Notes: generated by a model not told the origin, from the letters alone. A DNA stretch of 64,000 nt from Neorhizobium huautlense (GCF_030811685.1 NZ_JAUSRF010000012.1:1-64000), one strand, 5' to 3'; shown: positions 41,885 through 53,967, numbered from the stretch's first letter. Program-made: numbers and translations.

Positions 41885-42343
41885 ATGGGCATGTCGGCCG
41901 GCGGTGCAAAAGGTGGTGGTGGCGGTCGTCGCGGCGGTCGCCGTCGTCGCGCAGGTGGCGGCGCCATCAGCGAGATCAACGTGACGCCGCTTGTCGACGT
42001 CATGCTCGTGTTGCTGATCATCTTCATGGTCGCCGCACCGATGATGACGGTCGGCGTGCCGATCGATCTGCCGGAAACCCAGGCCAAGGCCATGAATTCC
42101 GATACGCAGCCGATCACCGTTTCGGTCAATCCGGCCGGAGAAATCTATCTGCAGGAAACCCCGATCGCGCTCGACGAAGTCGTGCCGAAACTCGAAGCCA
42201 TTGCCACGACAGGCTATAACGAACGCATTTATGTGCGCGGCGATACTGCCGCAGCCTATGGCGTCGTCATGAAGGTCATGGCCCGCGTCTCCGCGGCCGG
42301 TTTCAAGAATATCGGTCTGGTCACCCTGCAGGAAACGCAGTGA
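41885..42343 (+). CDS. tolR: TolR, proton-channel subunit of Tol-Pal
   Basis: A 152-residue inner-membrane protein. A Gly/Arg-rich cytoplasmic tail (about residues 5-26) is followed by the ExbD/TolR signature SEINVTPLVDVMLVLLIIF with the proton-carrying Asp, one membrane helix and a periplasmic domain. The very basic tail is longer than in enterobacteria and is common in rhizobia. Confidence 0.97.
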   Translation: MGMSAGGAKGGGGGRRGGRRRRAGGGAISEINVTPLVDVMLVLLIIFMVAAPMMTVGVPIDLPETQAKAMNSDTQPITVSVNPAGEIYLQETPIALDEVVPKLEAIATTGYNERIYVRGDTAAAYGVVMKVMARVSAAGFKNIGLVTLQETQ

Positions 42344-42353
42344 TCGGGGTGCC

Positions 42354-43487
42354 ATGAAGACGAGTCTCGGCACATCTTTCGCTCTTCACTCCGCGGCACT
42401 GGCCTTTGCGCTGGTGTCGCTGGGTTCGCCTGCGCCCATGGAAGTGGCGCCGGTCGAAGCGTTGCCGGTCGATATCGTGCCGGTGGAATCGATCACCCAG
42501 ATCCAGGAAGGCGACAAGAAGGCCCCGAAGGCTGAAAAGTCCGCGCCGACCCCGACCAAGAAGCCGACCAATGTGCCGGATGCGCAGAATGCCGGTGACA
42601 ATACCGTCGACCTGAAGAGCGCGCCGGTTCCGGTCGAGCGCCCGGCAAAGACCGAATCCGCGATGGCGCCGCCGAAGGTGGACAAGCCGATGCCGGAAAC
42701 GGCAAAGGAAAACAACGAAGTCAAGGACGTGGTGAAAGAAGAGACCGCGCCAAAGCCGGTCGAGACCGCATCGCTGCCGCAGCCGAAACCTGAAATCCAG
42801 CAGCCGACGCCGAAGCCGCCGGAACCGACGCCGGCACCTGCCGAAGCTGTTGCCGAAGAAACGCCACTGCCTTCCAGCGTGCCGCTGCCGGCTGCGCGCC
42901 CGAAGCCGGAGCCGCCGAAGGAACAGGCAAAGCCCGCCGAAAAGCCGCCGGAAAAGCCGGTCGAGAAAAAGACCGAAACGAAGACGGCTGAAAAGACCCC
43001 GGAAAAGAAGCCGGCCGAAAAGAAGCAGGAAACCGCCAAGACCACCAAGGCGGGCGACAGCAAGTTCAACCCGGACGACATCGAAAATTTCCTGAACAAG
43101 CAGGATGCGCCGAGCAGCGGTGCCAAGGCCTCGACCCAGACGGCAGCCCTTGGCGGCAAGAAAACGACGGGTGGCGAGAGCCTCAGCATGTCTGAAATGG
43201 ATGCGCTGCGTGGCCAGATTCAGAACAACTGGTCGACCTTTGCCGGTATCGAAGGCCTGCAAGGCATGATCATCACCGTCACCTTCAGTCTGGACGAAGG
43301 TGGCAATATCGTCGGTAGCCCGAAGGTTTCCTCGACGGGCGGATCGGATACGGCGCGCCGGACGATGGAAGCCAGCGCTCGCCGCGCTGTCCTGAAGTCT
43401 CAGCCCTTCCAGGGGCTGCCCGCCGATAAATATGACACGTGGAGCGAGGTCATCGTCAATTTCGATCCCTCGGATTTCGCGCTCTAA
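42354..43487 (+). CDS. tolA: TolA, energy-transducing periplasmic spanner
   Basis: A 377-residue protein: one N-terminal membrane anchor (about residues 7-26), a long Pro/Lys/Glu/Ala-rich domain II (about 40-270) spanning the periplasm, and a C-terminal TonB/TolA-like domain (LSMSEMDALRGQIQNNWSTF, then VTFSLDEGGNIVG). Domain II is strongly biased and low-complexity, richer in Pro and Lys than the helical E. coli TolA. It connects TolQR to TolB and Pal. Confidence 0.95.
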   Translation: MKTSLGTSFALHSAALAFALVSLGSPAPMEVAPVEALPVDIVPVESITQIQEGDKKAPKAEKSAPTPTKKPTNVPDAQNAGDNTVDLKSAPVPVERPAKTESAMAPPKVDKPMPETAKENNEVKDVVKEETAPKPVETASLPQPKPEIQQPTPKPPEPTPAPAEAVAEETPLPSSVPLPAARPKPEPPKEQAKPAEKPPEKPVEKKTETKTAEKTPEKKPAEKKQETAKTTKAGDSKFNPDDIENFLNKQDAPSSGAKASTQTAALGGKKTTGGESLSMSEMDALRGQIQNNWSTFAGIEGLQGMIITVTFSLDEGGNIVGSPKVSSTGGSDTARRTMEASARRAVLKSQPFQGLPADKYDTWSEVIVNFDPSDFAL

Positions 43488-43521
43488 ACAGCTGAAAGCG
43501 TAGCTGAAAGGCTTAAGTATC

Positions 43522-44829
43522 ATGATGAAACGTTCTTTCATCCGTCTCGTGATCGCTCTTGCGGGCATGGCCGTGATGTTCTCGACCTCGGCTCAGGCTG
43601 CCGTGACGATCAATGTCAACAAGGGCCGTGTCGAACCGCTGCCGATCGCGATCACGGATTTCCTGTCCAACGATGCGCTCGGTCCGCAGATTTCGCAGGT
43701 CATCGCCGCCGACCTGCAGCGTTCGGGCCTGTTCGCGCCGGTCAACAAGGCTGCGTTCATCGAAAAGATTTCCAATCCGAGCAGGACGCCGCGTTTCGAG
43801 GACTGGAAGGCGATCAATGCGCAGGCCATGGTTTCGGGTCGTATTACCCGTGAAGCCGATGGCCGCCTGCGCGCCGAATTCCGCCTGTGGGATACGTTCG
43901 CCGGCCAGCAGATGACCGGCCAGCAGTTCTTCACCCAGCCGGACAACTGGCGTCGTGTCGCCCATATCATCGCCGATGCGATCTATCAGCAGATCACCGG
44001 TGAGAAGGGGTATTTCGATACCCGCGTCGTGTTCGTGTCCGAAAGCGGCCCGAAGACGGCCCGCCAGCGTCAGCTGTCGATCATGGATCAGGACGGTTTC
44101 AACATCCGTTCGTTGACCAACGGCAAGGATCTGGTTCTGACGCCGCGCTTTTCGCCGAGCCGCCAGGAAGTCACCTACATGTCGTTCGAAGGCGACCAGC
44201 CGCGCGTTTATTTGCTGCAGCTGGAAACCGGCCGTCGTGAAGTCGTCGGCAATTTTCCCGGCATGACCTTCTCTCCGCGCTTTTCGCCGGATGGCCAGAA
44301 GGTGATCATGAGCCTTCAGCAGGAAGGCAATGCGAATATCTACACGATGGATCTGCGCTCGCGCACGACCACGCGGCTGACCAATACAGCCGCCATCGAT
44401 ACCGCACCGTCCTATTCGCCGGATGGTCGCCAGATCACGTTTGAAAGCGACCGCGGCGGTCGTCAGCAGATCTATGTCATGAACGCCGACGGCTCCGGCC
44501 AGAACCGCATTTCCTTCGGCAACGGCTCCTATTCGACGCCGGTCTGGTCTCCGCGCGGCGACCTCATCGCCTTCACCAAGCAGTCGGGCGGAAAATTCTC
44601 GATCGGCGTGATGAAGCCGGATGGTTCGGGCGAGCGTATCCTCACCGAGGGCTTTCACAACGAAGGCCCGACCTGGGCGCCGAACGGCCGCGTGCTGATG
44701 TTTTTCCGCCAGAATGCCGGTGCCGGTGGCCCGCAGCTCTATTCGATCGACCTGACCGGTTACAACGAGCAGGCCATCAAGACCCCGACATTCGCGTCCG
44801 ACCCGGCCTGGTCGCCGCTGATGGAATAG
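43522..44829 (+). CDS. tolB: TolB, periplasmic beta-propeller
   Basis: A 435-residue exported protein. Signal peptide about residues 1-27 ([20 protein letters not shown]). The TolB N-terminal domain is followed by WD40-like PD40 repeats with recurring F/YSPDG/R motifs ([43 protein letters not shown]). Binds Pal and TolA. Ends at a pair of hairpins before pal. Confidence 0.97.
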   Translation: MMKRSFIRLVIALAGMAVMFSTSAQAAVTINVNKGRVEPLPIAITDFLSNDALGPQISQVIAADLQRSGLFAPVNKAAFIEKISNPSRTPRFEDWKAINAQAMVSGRITREADGRLRAEFRLWDTFAGQQMTGQQFFTQPDNWRRVAHIIADAIYQQITGEKGYFDTRVVFVSESGPKTARQRQLSIMDQDGFNIRSLTNGKDLVLTPRFSPSRQEVTYMSFEGDQPRVYLLQLETGRREVVGNFPGMTFSPRFSPDGQKVIMSLQQEGNANIYTMDLRSRTTTRLTNTAAIDTAPSYSPDGRQITFESDRGGRQQIYVMNADGSGQNRISFGNGSYSTPVWSPRGDLIAFTKQSGGKFSIGVMKPDGSGERILTEGFHNEGPTWAPNGRVLMFFRQNAGAGGPQLYSIDLTGYNEQAIKTPTFASDPAWSPLME

Positions 44830-44842
44830 CAGTCGATGACAG

Positions 44843-44864
44843 GAGGCGGGCAACCGCCTCTTTT
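44843..44864 (+). terminator. First tolB-pal hairpin
   Basis: GAGGCGG-GCAA-CCGCCTC followed by TTTT, 14 bp past the tolB stop. Confidence 0.75.
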
Positions 44865-44901
44865 CAATTGTAAACACGAGAGACCTATCGTGAAGGCGCA
44901 A

Positions 44902-44921
44902 GAGGCGGTGCCCGCCTCTTT
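44902..44921 (+). terminator. Second tolB-pal hairpin, same arms
   Basis: GAGGCGG-TGC-CCGCCTC followed by TTT. The arms are identical to the hairpin 59 bp upstream, so the two could also pair with each other. Confidence 0.65.
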
Positions 44922-45054
44922 ACCGCCGCAATGTCCTGAAAAAGGCCAATAGGGGACATTGGTTACGGATCGTTAACCATAACCGTTTGCCGTCGATTAA
45001 CCGAGAAAGGTTATGGTCCGGCAACTGTAAAGTTTATCCAAGGAGAGACCGGCC

Positions 45055-45594
45055 ATGAGCCGCATTGAGACCCAGGCGATGAGCCGCATGCAGACCCTTG
45101 CCCGTAACCCGGCCGTCATCGCACTGACGCTCGCTCTTGCTCTGGCCGGTTGCGCCAACAAGAAGAACATGCCGAACAATGCCGGTGATCTCGGCCTGAA
45201 CGGCGGTGCCGGTGGCGCAGCCACCCCGGGTTCGAGCCAGGACTTCACCGTCAACGTTGGCGACCGCATCTTCTTCGACACCGACAGCACCTCGGTTCGC
45301 GCCGACGCCCAGCAGACGCTCGACCGTCAGGCCCAGTGGCTGCAGCGTTACCCGCGCTACGCCATCACCATCGAAGGCCATGCCGACGAACGCGGCACCC
45401 GCGAATACAACCTGGCGCTCGGTGCACGCCGCGCTGCCGCCACCAAGGAATATCTCGCTTCGCGTGGCGTACCTGCCAACCGCATGCGCACGATCTCCTA
45501 CGGCAAGGAACGTCCGGTCGCCGTCTGCGACGATATCTCCTGCTGGTCGCAGAACCGTCGCGCCGTTACCGTTCTCGGCGGCGCCGGCATGTAA
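45055..45594 (+). CDS. pal: Pal, peptidoglycan-associated lipoprotein
   Basis: A 179-residue outer-membrane lipoprotein. A lipoprotein signal with lipobox LAGC (ALTLALALAGC) is followed by a Gly-rich linker and the OmpA-C domain with FFDTDSTSVRADAQ, ITIEGHADERGTREYN and SWSQNRRAVTV for diaminopimelate binding. Its own promoter region upstream contains an exact inverted repeat CCATAACC/GGTTATGG (44977-45016). Strong AGGAGAG ribosome site. Followed by a good terminator. Confidence 0.96.
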   Translation: MSRIETQAMSRMQTLARNPAVIALTLALALAGCANKKNMPNNAGDLGLNGGAGGAATPGSSQDFTVNVGDRIFFDTDSTSVRADAQQTLDRQAQWLQRYPRYAITIEGHADERGTREYNLALGARRAAATKEYLASRGVPANRMRTISYGKERPVAVCDDISCWSQNRRAVTVLGGAGM

Positions 45595-45622
45595 TCTTTC
45601 CTTCGGGAAACGAAAAAGTGAA

Positions 45623-45645
45623 GGCGGCCGAAAGGTCGCCTTTTT
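45623..45645 (+). terminator. Intrinsic terminator of pal
   Basis: GGCGGCC-GAAA-GGTCGCC (one G-T pair) followed by five T residues. Confidence 0.85.
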
Positions 45646-45750
45646 CGTTTCTCCTTAGTTTGGCCGAACTCCCTTGTATTTTCGGCGGAGTTGGCAAAAT
45701 GTCCGCTTGCGCCAATCCGGCGTGAATTCAGACGATTCGGGATCGACGAT

Positions 45751-46734
45751 ATGAAGAAACTTGTCTTGGCAGCAATGCTAGGGCTTGCCGCTGCAGGCGG
45801 CCAGGCGGAAGCTTTCGGGCTGCCCTTCCTGAACAATGCCGAAAAAGCGCAGCCGCAAAAGCCGGTCGTGCTGGCGCAGGCCGGCAACGAAGCCGTGCGC
45901 ATTCAGCAGCTTCAGGAGGAAATCCGCCAGCTGAACGGCCGCATCGAGGAAATGAGTTTCCAGCTGCTGCAGATGCAGGAACAGATCCGCAAAGCCCAGG
46001 AAGACAATGAGTTCCGTTTCCAGGAGCTTGAAAAATCAGAGGGCGGTGGTTCCGGAAACCGCCCCGCAGTCGCTGCCGCTCCGGCGGATGGCTCAAAAAA
46101 AAACGATGAACTCAGCCAGATCATCGAGCAGAACCCCGGCGGCATGAGCGGCCAAGGTGCATCCGGGGGGGCGTCCGGGCAAAATACCGGAGCGCCGCCG
46201 CCGACCACGCTTGGCTCGATCGAGATGGATCAGTCGGGAATGCCCAAGGGCGCCACGATGAACCAGAGCGCCAATAACAGTTCGCGTTCGCTGCCGGGCG
46301 TCGATACCGGTTCCTCGAACGGCCGCGGCGGCCAGCAGACCGCATCGCTTTCCAATGAAGGCGATGCCTATCGCGCCGCTTACGGTCATGTTCTCTCGGG
46401 CGACTACAAGATCGCCGAGCAGGAGTTTACCGCTTACATCGCCGCGCATCCGAAGGCTGACCGTGCTGCCGATGCACATTTCTGGCTCGGTGAAGCCCAG
46501 TATTCGCAGGGCAAATACAACGAAGCCGCGAAAACCTTCCTCGATGCGCACAAGGCGTTCAGCACTTCGCCTAAAGCGCCGGAAATGCTGCTCAAGCTCG
46601 GCATGTCGCTGGCCGCACTCGACAACAAGGAAACCGCCTGCGCGACACTCAAGGAAGTCACGCGCCGTTACCCGAACGCGCCGCGCCCTGTCGCCTCCAA
46701 GGTAGGCAGCGAACAGAAGCGCCTCGGTTGCTGA
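45751..46734 (+). CDS. cpoB: CpoB (YbgF), Tol-Pal-associated TPR protein
   Basis: A 327-residue periplasmic protein. The ATG at 45751 starts a signal peptide (KLVLAAMLGLAAAGGQAEA). A coiled-coil trimerisation segment follows (IQQLQEEIRQLNGRIEEMSF, QMQEQIRKAQEDN), then a Gly/Ser-rich linker, then TPR repeats (HPKADRAADAHFWLGEAQYS, GKYNEAAKTFLDAH). CpoB links Tol-Pal to peptidoglycan synthesis. The linker includes a run of eight A bases at 46096-46103, a potential slippage site. Confidence 0.95.
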   Translation: MKKLVLAAMLGLAAAGGQAEAFGLPFLNNAEKAQPQKPVVLAQAGNEAVRIQQLQEEIRQLNGRIEEMSFQLLQMQEQIRKAQEDNEFRFQELEKSEGGGSGNRPAVAAAPADGSKKNDELSQIIEQNPGGMSGQGASGGASGQNTGAPPPTTLGSIEMDQSGMPKGATMNQSANNSSRSLPGVDTGSSNGRGGQQTASLSNEGDAYRAAYGHVLSGDYKIAEQEFTAYIAAHPKADRAADAHFWLGEAQYSQGKYNEAAKTFLDAHKAFSTSPKAPEMLLKLGMSLAALDNKETACATLKEVTRRYPNAPRPVASKVGSEQKRLGC

Positions 46735-46750
46735 TGCGGCGGCCCGCGTC

Positions 46751-48112
46751 GTGACGCCGCCGCTTCATGCTCTTCCGGCTGGTCATTCGGATCGCAGCCT
46801 GCCGCTGATGTCGGCGCTCTCCGATTTCCTGCACAATCTTCAAACACCCGCGCATCTTCTCGTCGCCATTTCCGGCGGCAGCGACAGTACCGGTCTCTTG
46901 GTCGGTCTTGCCTCGCTCATGTCTTCCTTGCCCGAGATCCGGCTTTCCGCCGCCACGATCGACCATGCGCTGCGCCCCGAGGCGGCAGACGAAGCACAGG
47001 CGGTGGCGAGGCTTTGCGCGGAACTCGGCATTTCTCATGTGACCCGTCGCTGGGAGGGTGAAAAGCCCGCAACCGGCATTTCCGCCGCCGCCCGCGAGGC
47101 GCGGTATTCGCTGTTGTCCGCCATCGCCGCCGAGATCGGTGCCACGGCCATCGTTACCGGGCATACGGTGGATGATCAGGTCGAAACCGTGGTGATGCGG
47201 GCGGGGCGGTTGGCGGCGTCGGATGCGGATGATCGCGGAGGCAGCGGCTTGCCGATCTCTTCATCCACCGGCCTCTCCGGCATGGCGCCCGCAACCCTGC
47301 TCGACGCCCGCCACTGGGTGCTTCGCCCGCTGCTGCACACCAGCCGGGCCGATATCCGCGCCTATCTGATCGACGTCGGCATCGGCTGGATCGACGACCC
47401 CAGCAATCTCGACCCGCATTACGAACGTGTCCGCACCCGTCAGGCACTGGCATCCGATGTTTCCGCCATCGATGCCGGGGTGATCAGCGCTGCCGCGCAG
47501 GCAAGGGCACGGCTTGCGCAGCAGGCGGCCGACTGGCTTGCCGCCCATGCAACGGTCGAACACGCCATCATTGCAAGGATCGATCCGGCCGGCCTGGCGG
47601 AAAACCCCGCCACCACCCGCCATGCGCTTTGCGCGCTTGCAGCCGTGCTCGGTGGTCGGCCGCACATGCTGTCTCGCGAAAATGCCGGCCGGCTGATGAC
47701 TTTCGTGGAAAGCGGCACCCATGGCCGCATGACCGCCGGCCGGGTTGTTTTCGACCGGCGCCGCGATGGTTTCTACATGTTGCGCGAGAACCGCAATCTG
47801 CCGCAGCTTATCGTCAAGGCAGACAGGGCGGCGATCTGGGACGAACGTTTCCTTGTTGCCAACCATGCGGGCCATCCGGTCGAAATCCTGCCCGGCATTG
47901 CCGATGCAGAAGTCTTTGAAACCGTGCCCCCGGGCCTTGCCAGGCTGGCGGCGCGTGTGTCGCCGCATGTTGCGGATGGACACGACGCGGAAGTGGTCAT
48001 GATGCCGCGTCTAGCCCTGTTCGACCGCTTCCTGCCCGTCTTCGACCTGCCGCTGGCGAACCGGATTGCCGTTCTTATGGGAAACAACACCTATTTATTG
48101 CCACCCGTTTAA
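46751..48112 (+). CDS. tilS: tRNA(Ile)-lysidine synthase
   Basis: A 453-residue enzyme that attaches lysine to C34 of tRNA-Ile(CAU) using ATP, changing both its codon and its amino-acid specificity; essential in most bacteria. The N-type ATP pyrophosphatase loop is intact ([18 protein letters not shown]), as are [14 protein letters not shown] and [20 protein letters not shown] start at 46751 is used here, 16 bp after cpoB; an in-frame ATG at 46808 is an alternative that still keeps the whole catalytic domain. Confidence 0.93.
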   Translation: MTPPLHALPAGHSDRSLPLMSALSDFLHNLQTPAHLLVAISGGSDSTGLLVGLASLMSSLPEIRLSAATIDHALRPEAADEAQAVARLCAELGISHVTRRWEGEKPATGISAAAREARYSLLSAIAAEIGATAIVTGHTVDDQVETVVMRAGRLAASDADDRGGSGLPISSSTGLSGMAPATLLDARHWVLRPLLHTSRADIRAYLIDVGIGWIDDPSNLDPHYERVRTRQALASDVSAIDAGVISAAAQARARLAQQAADWLAAHATVEHAIIARIDPAGLAENPATTRHALCALAAVLGGRPHMLSRENAGRLMTFVESGTHGRMTAGRVVFDRRRDGFYMLRENRNLPQLIVKADRAAIWDERFLVANHAGHPVEILPGIADAEVFETVPPGLARLAARVSPHVADGHDAEVVMMPRLALFDRFLPVFDLPLANRIAVLMGNNTYLLPPV

Positions 48113-48152
48113 CGCTTTCGCACGGAAAACGTGAAGGTTACCGGCGCATTGC

Positions 48153-48181
48153 CTTGGCAACTGGCTGCCACAATCCTATGT
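48153..48181 (+). promoter_or_regulatory. Promoter upstream of ftsH
   Basis: CTTGGC, 17-base spacer, CTATGT. This fits the rhizobial housekeeping (CTTGAC-N17-CTATAT) and heat-shock-like consensus, about 55 bp before the ftsH start. Confidence 0.5.
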
Positions 48182-48234
48182 TAGGGGCCAATAAAGGCGG
48201 TGGCCTAAAGCTGCCGTGCATATCGGGGAGTTCG

Positions 48235-50169
<1,935 letters not shown>

Positions 50170-50195
50170 CGTCGTGTGACGGTTATTGAGATGGA

Positions 50196-50227
50196 GCCAC
50201 CCTTGCGCGAGTGAGGGTGGCTTTTTT
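50196..50227 (+). terminator. Intrinsic terminator of ftsH
   Basis: GCCACCCT and AGGGTGGC pair around a 10-base loop, followed by six T residues. Confidence 0.88.
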
Positions 50228-50229
50228 GT

Positions 50230-50487
50230 TTACGGGCAGTCGGTGCGGATAGGCATTGCGTCCTTGTAGGCGAAGAATTCGATACACGCCCTGCCGTCTA
50301 CGATGACTTCTCGTTTGCCGACATCGCTGGCTTCGAAGAACTCAGCGATGGTTGTAGTGCCGTCGCCATTCCAGTCCATTTGCTTCCACGAATAACCGTG
50401 TTGCAGAACCGCGTAACCTCTGAGGCAAAAATAAAACGCTAGCGGCAACGCAAATACCGAAAATCCTATGGCTGCCAACCAACGCAT
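50230..50487 (-). CDS. Small hypothetical membrane-anchored protein
   Basis: An 85-residue protein with one N-terminal hydrophobic helix (RWLAAIGFSVFALPLAFYF) and a short polar domain containing MDWNGDGTTTIAEFFEASDV, which reads like a single EF-hand calcium loop (DWNGDGTTTIAE, D-x-N-x-D-G pattern). Two cysteines occur near the C-terminus. An anchored calcium-binding protein is plausible. It is leftward between ftsH and glmM. Confidence 0.65.
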   Translation of the reverse strand: MRWLAAIGFSVFALPLAFYFCLRGYAVLQHGYSWKQMDWNGDGTTTIAEFFEASDVGKREVIVDGRACIEFFAYKDAMPIRTDCP

Positions 50488-50799
50488 TATGCTTGTATCC
50501 CCGAGTTGCTGGTTATCGCACTATCTCGTGCCGCCAGCCGTTGCAAAGATGTGGAAATCCGAAGAACAGGCACCACAATCGCCCCGGTAACAAGATGTAA
50601 GCCTTTTTGACGCTATTTTACGTGTCTGATCGAGAAAACTATGTCATCACGCGGCTCTCGGATTGTACCCGCATCGAGCGAATTTCGTATGAATGACAAA
50701 GCCAAAGGTAAGGCTCCCGCATCGCAGGCGGTGAAGCCGAAACTGGCCAGGACAAAGACAGCGCGCTCCAAAAAGCCGCGCGAACCCCAAGGAGTTTCC
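50488..50799. other. Upstream region of glmM
   Basis: About 310 bp. A frame open upstream of glmM (from 50641) reads a Lys/Ala-rich peptide in register with GlmM, but it lacks similarity to the enzyme and the SD-preceded ATG at 50800 is better. Nothing else recognised. Confidence 0.45.
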
Positions 50800-52152
50800 A
50801 TGACACGTCGTTATTTCGGCACCGACGGCATTCGCGGCCAGTCCAACGTGTTCCCGATGACGCCGGATCTGGCCATGCGTGTCGGCATCGCCGTTGGCAC
50901 ACTGTTTCGCCGCGGCAGCCATCGCCACCGTGTCGTCATCGGCAAGGATACCCGCCTTTCCGGTTACATGCTGGAAAACGCTTTGGTCGCCGGTTTTACC
51001 GCCGCCGGTCTCGATGTCCTGCTGCTTGGCCCGATCCCGACACCGGCCGTCGCCATGCTGACGCGCTCCATGCGCGCCGATATCGGTGTGATGATCTCCG
51101 CCTCGCACAATCCTTTCGAGGATAACGGCATCAAGCTTTTCGGGCCGGATGGCTACAAGCTCTCCGACGAGCTGGAAAGCGAGATCGAGGACCTGCTTGA
51201 CAAGGATATCTACGCGCAGCTGGCCAAGCCGCATGAAATCGGCCGCGCCAAGCGCGTCGAGGGCGATATCTATCGGTATATCGAACACGCAAAGCGCACG
51301 CTGCCGCGCGATGTGACGCTGCAGGGTCTGCGCATCGCCATCGATTGCGCCAATGGCGCTGCCTACAAGGTCGCTCCGCTGGCATTGTGGGAACTGGGGG
51401 CCGAGGTGGTTACCATCGGCAACGAGCCGAACGGTACCAACATCAATCTCGATTGCGGTTCCACCAGCCCGAAAGCCTTGCAGAAAAAGGTGCATGAAGT
51501 GCGCGCCGATATCGGCATCGCGCTCGATGGCGATGCCGACCGCGTCATCATCGTCGACGAAAACGGCCAGATCATCGATGGCGACCAGCTGATGGCGGTG
51601 ATCGGCGAAAGCTGGGCCGAGGCCGGCACGCTGCGTGGCAACGGCATCGTCGCCACCGTCATGTCCAATCTCGGTCTCGAGCGTTTCCTCGGTGACAAGG
51701 GCTTGTCGCTTGCCCGCACCAAGGTGGGGGATCGTTATGTGGTCGAGCATATGCGCAATCATGATTTCAATGTCGGCGGCGAACAGTCCGGCCATATCGT
51801 GCTTTCGGATTTCGGCACGACCGGTGATGGCCTCGTAGCCGCCCTGCAGATCCTTGCCCGCGTGAAAAAGTTGGGCCGTCCGGTCAGCGAAGTCTGCCGC
51901 CGGTTCGAGCCGGTGCCGCAGCTTCTGAAAAACGTGCGTTTCGCTGGCGGCAAGCCGCTGGAGGAAACCGTCGTGCGGCAGGCGATCGCCGATGCCGAGG
52001 CGGAGCTGGCCGGCAAGGGGCGTCTGGTCATTCGCCCCTCGGGCACCGAGCCGCTGATCCGCGTCATGGCGGAGGGGGACGACCGCGCTCAGGTGGAGCG
52101 TATCGTCGATGGCCTGATCGGCATCATCGGCAATGTCCGTTCCGCTGCCTGA
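50800..52152 (+). CDS. glmM: Phosphoglucosamine mutase
   Basis: A 450-residue enzyme converting glucosamine 6-phosphate to glucosamine 1-phosphate for UDP-GlcNAc and thus peptidoglycan and LPS. The phosphoserine loop [19 protein letters not shown] (Ser102), the metal loop [13 protein letters not shown] and the phosphate-binding [12 protein letters not shown] are intact. The ATG at 50800 has AAGGAG six bases upstream. ftsH-glmM is a common rhizobial order; here a small hypothetical gene has come between them. Confidence 0.97.
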   Translation: MTRRYFGTDGIRGQSNVFPMTPDLAMRVGIAVGTLFRRGSHRHRVVIGKDTRLSGYMLENALVAGFTAAGLDVLLLGPIPTPAVAMLTRSMRADIGVMISASHNPFEDNGIKLFGPDGYKLSDELESEIEDLLDKDIYAQLAKPHEIGRAKRVEGDIYRYIEHAKRTLPRDVTLQGLRIAIDCANGAAYKVAPLALWELGAEVVTIGNEPNGTNINLDCGSTSPKALQKKVHEVRADIGIALDGDADRVIIVDENGQIIDGDQLMAVIGESWAEAGTLRGNGIVATVMSNLGLERFLGDKGLSLARTKVGDRYVVEHMRNHDFNVGGEQSGHIVLSDFGTTGDGLVAALQILARVKKLGRPVSEVCRRFEPVPQLLKNVRFAGGKPLEETVVRQAIADAEAELAGKGRLVIRPSGTEPLIRVMAEGDDRAQVERIVDGLIGIIGNVRSAA

Positions 52153-52182
52153 TTTATAGATTCTAATAAGCTGAAATACATT

Positions 52183-52208
52183 ACGGCGGCCACACTTGGC
52201 CGCCGTTT
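52183..52208 (+). terminator. Intrinsic terminator of glmM
   Basis: ACGGCGGCC and GGCCGCCGT pair around six bases, followed by TT and, slightly later, further T-runs. Confidence 0.8.
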
Positions 52209-52387
52209 CTGTTTGTTTTTACTGGTTGCTCGAGACGGTTTTTACTTGGCGTATCAAATATAAAACCTTGTCTCTTATGCTTAATGGCTCCTTAACCTTT
52301 ATCGTTAATGATCGAGGATGAAACAAGCCGGGAGTAAAGCCCGGCCAGGATGTTCAAGCCCCAGGGATCAATTCCGGAGTGGAAGCC

Positions 52388-53239
52388 ATGAAAAAAATAC
52401 TGAGCGGTGCGGTCGCGCTTCTTTTGGCGACGACTGCCGCCCATGCCGCTGACCTTTATCAGCCGCAGCAGCCGATCCCGCTGGATGCTGCGCCGGAAGT
52501 CGAAATCCAGCAGTCGTCTGGCGGCTGGTACCTGCGCGGCGATGTCGGTTATTCCTTCAACAAGCTGCGCGGCGCCCGTTTTTATCAGGGCGGTTCTGCG
52601 GGCAACGAAGTTGATTTTACCTCTGCCAGCATCGGTGACAGCGCCCTTCTGGGCGGTGGTATCGGTTACCAGTTCAACGACCACCTGCGCGGCGACCTTA
52701 CCTTCGATCACATGACGAAGAGCAGCTTCAAGGGCAGCACGACGGGAACTTGCGGAGCAGCGCCCGGATACCCCTGTAATTCCGACGATCGCTCGTCCTT
52801 CCGCGCCTATTCGCTGATGGCCAACCTTTATGTCGATCTCGGCACCTATGCCTATTTCACGCCTTATGTCGGTGCCGGCTTTGGTGCGTCCTATGTGAAG
52901 TGGAGCAAGCTGCGCAACACGATTGTTGACTGCGTGGATCCGACCGATCCGGGTTGCGAATACACCGAGCATAGTGGCAAGGGCAAATGGCGCGCAACTG
53001 CCGCCCTGATGGCCGGTACGTCGATCGATATCACCTGCAATCTCAAGGCCGATGTCGGTTATCGCTTCCGTTATATCGACGGCGGCAACATGTTCGGTTT
53101 CGCGAATGCCGGCGGTCCGGGGCGCGACAAGGGTATTTACAGCCACGAAGCGCGCGTCGGCGCACGTTACATGTTCAACAACAATTGCAGCGAACCGGCG
53201 TCTTACGAGCCGGAGCCCGCTCCGATCGTCTACAAGTAA
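52388..53239 (+). CDS. Outer-membrane beta-barrel protein (Omp25/opacity-like)
   Basis: A 283-residue exported protein. Signal peptide MKKILSGAVALLLATTAAHA, then alternating strands typical of eight-stranded barrels (GGWYLRGDVGYSFNKL, GDSALLGGGIGYQFNDHLRG, YVDLGTYAYFTPYVGAGFGA, KADVGYRFRYIDGG). Two pairs of cysteines (TGTCGAAPGYPC; DCVDPTDPGC) sit in predicted outer loops and may form disulfides. It resembles rhizobial/Brucella surface proteins of the 25-31 kDa group. Single gene with terminator. Confidence 0.88.
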   Translation: MKKILSGAVALLLATTAAHAADLYQPQQPIPLDAAPEVEIQQSSGGWYLRGDVGYSFNKLRGARFYQGGSAGNEVDFTSASIGDSALLGGGIGYQFNDHLRGDLTFDHMTKSSFKGSTTGTCGAAPGYPCNSDDRSSFRAYSLMANLYVDLGTYAYFTPYVGAGFGASYVKWSKLRNTIVDCVDPTDPGCEYTEHSGKGKWRATAALMAGTSIDITCNLKADVGYRFRYIDGGNMFGFANAGGPGRDKGIYSHEARVGARYMFNNNCSEPASYEPEPAPIVYK

Positions 53240-53257
53240 GTTCAGTGTTTTACTGAC

Positions 53258-53289
53258 AAACGCCGCTCCTTCACCGGGGCGGCGTTTTT
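53258..53289 (+). terminator. Terminator of the outer-membrane protein gene
   Basis: AACGCCGCTCC pairs with GGGGCGGCGTT (one mismatch) and is followed by a T-run. Confidence 0.83.
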
Positions 53290-53388
53290 CGTTGAGCAGA
53301 TGTCTTTCCGGCCTTGTGTCGGCAGGCCGCCGACATATCTGTCGTCATGATCTTCGCCCATTCCCGTTCATGAAACACGGTGTCGAAC

Positions 53389-53967
53389 ATGCATGCTCTG
53401 ATCGTTCTTTCCCATCCCGACCCTGCGTCCCTGTCGCATGCCATTGCGGCCCGCATCGGGGAGGGGATTGTCGCAGCCGGTCATGCGTTCGAAATCGCCG
53501 ATCTTCATGGTGAGGGGTTTGATCCGCGATTTCTGCCCGGTGACCGGGCGTCGCATCGTGGTCTGGCCCCGCGTCCGGCCGATGTCGTCGCCGAACAGAA
53601 GCGTATCGAACGCGCCGATGCGGTGGTGATGGTGTTTCCTGTCTACTGGTGGTCCATGCCGGCGCTGATGAAGGGCTGGATTGACCGCGTCTTTTCGAAT
53701 GGCTGGGCTTATGACGATAGCGGCGAGAAGGTGATCAAGAAGCTCGGTCACTTGCCGATCCATCTGGTCGGCATCGGCGGCGCGGATATGGGCACCTATG
53801 AGCGACACGGTTATCTCGAGGCCATGAGAACGCAGATCGACCACGGCATTTTTGATTATTGCGGCGCGCCGGTCGCAGCATCCGAGCTGCTGCTGCAATC
53901 GGATGGGCCGGATCAGTCGAACAATCTGCACGCGGCGGCTGTGATCGGGCAAAATGTCTTTGGCTGA
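53389..53967 (+). CDS. NAD(P)H:quinone reductase-like flavoprotein
   Basis: A 192-residue flavodoxin-fold oxidoreductase of the NQO/MdaB/KefF type. The phosphate-binding loop LIVLSHPDPASLSHAIA, IERADAVVMVFPVYWWSMPA (the conserved P-x-x-W-x-x-P-A step) and LKGWIDRVF-like MKGWIDRVFSNGWAY are typical. It binds FMN or FAD and reduces quinones by two electrons. The ATG at 53389 was chosen; a GTG three codons earlier is possible. Followed by a bidirectional hairpin. Confidence 0.9.
   Translation: MHALIVLSHPDPASLSHAIAARIGEGIVAAGHAFEIADLHGEGFDPRFLPGDRASHRGLAPRPADVVAEQKRIERADAVVMVFPVYWWSMPALMKGWIDRVFSNGWAYDDSGEKVIKKLGHLPIHLVGIGGADMGTYERHGYLEAMRTQIDHGIFDYCGAPVAASELLLQSDGPDQSNNLHAAAVIGQNVFG

Noticed and set aside
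44973-44982. TTAACCAT near the pal promoter as a CtrA half-site
   Set aside because: Only a half-site; no TTAA-N7-TTAA full box could be placed.
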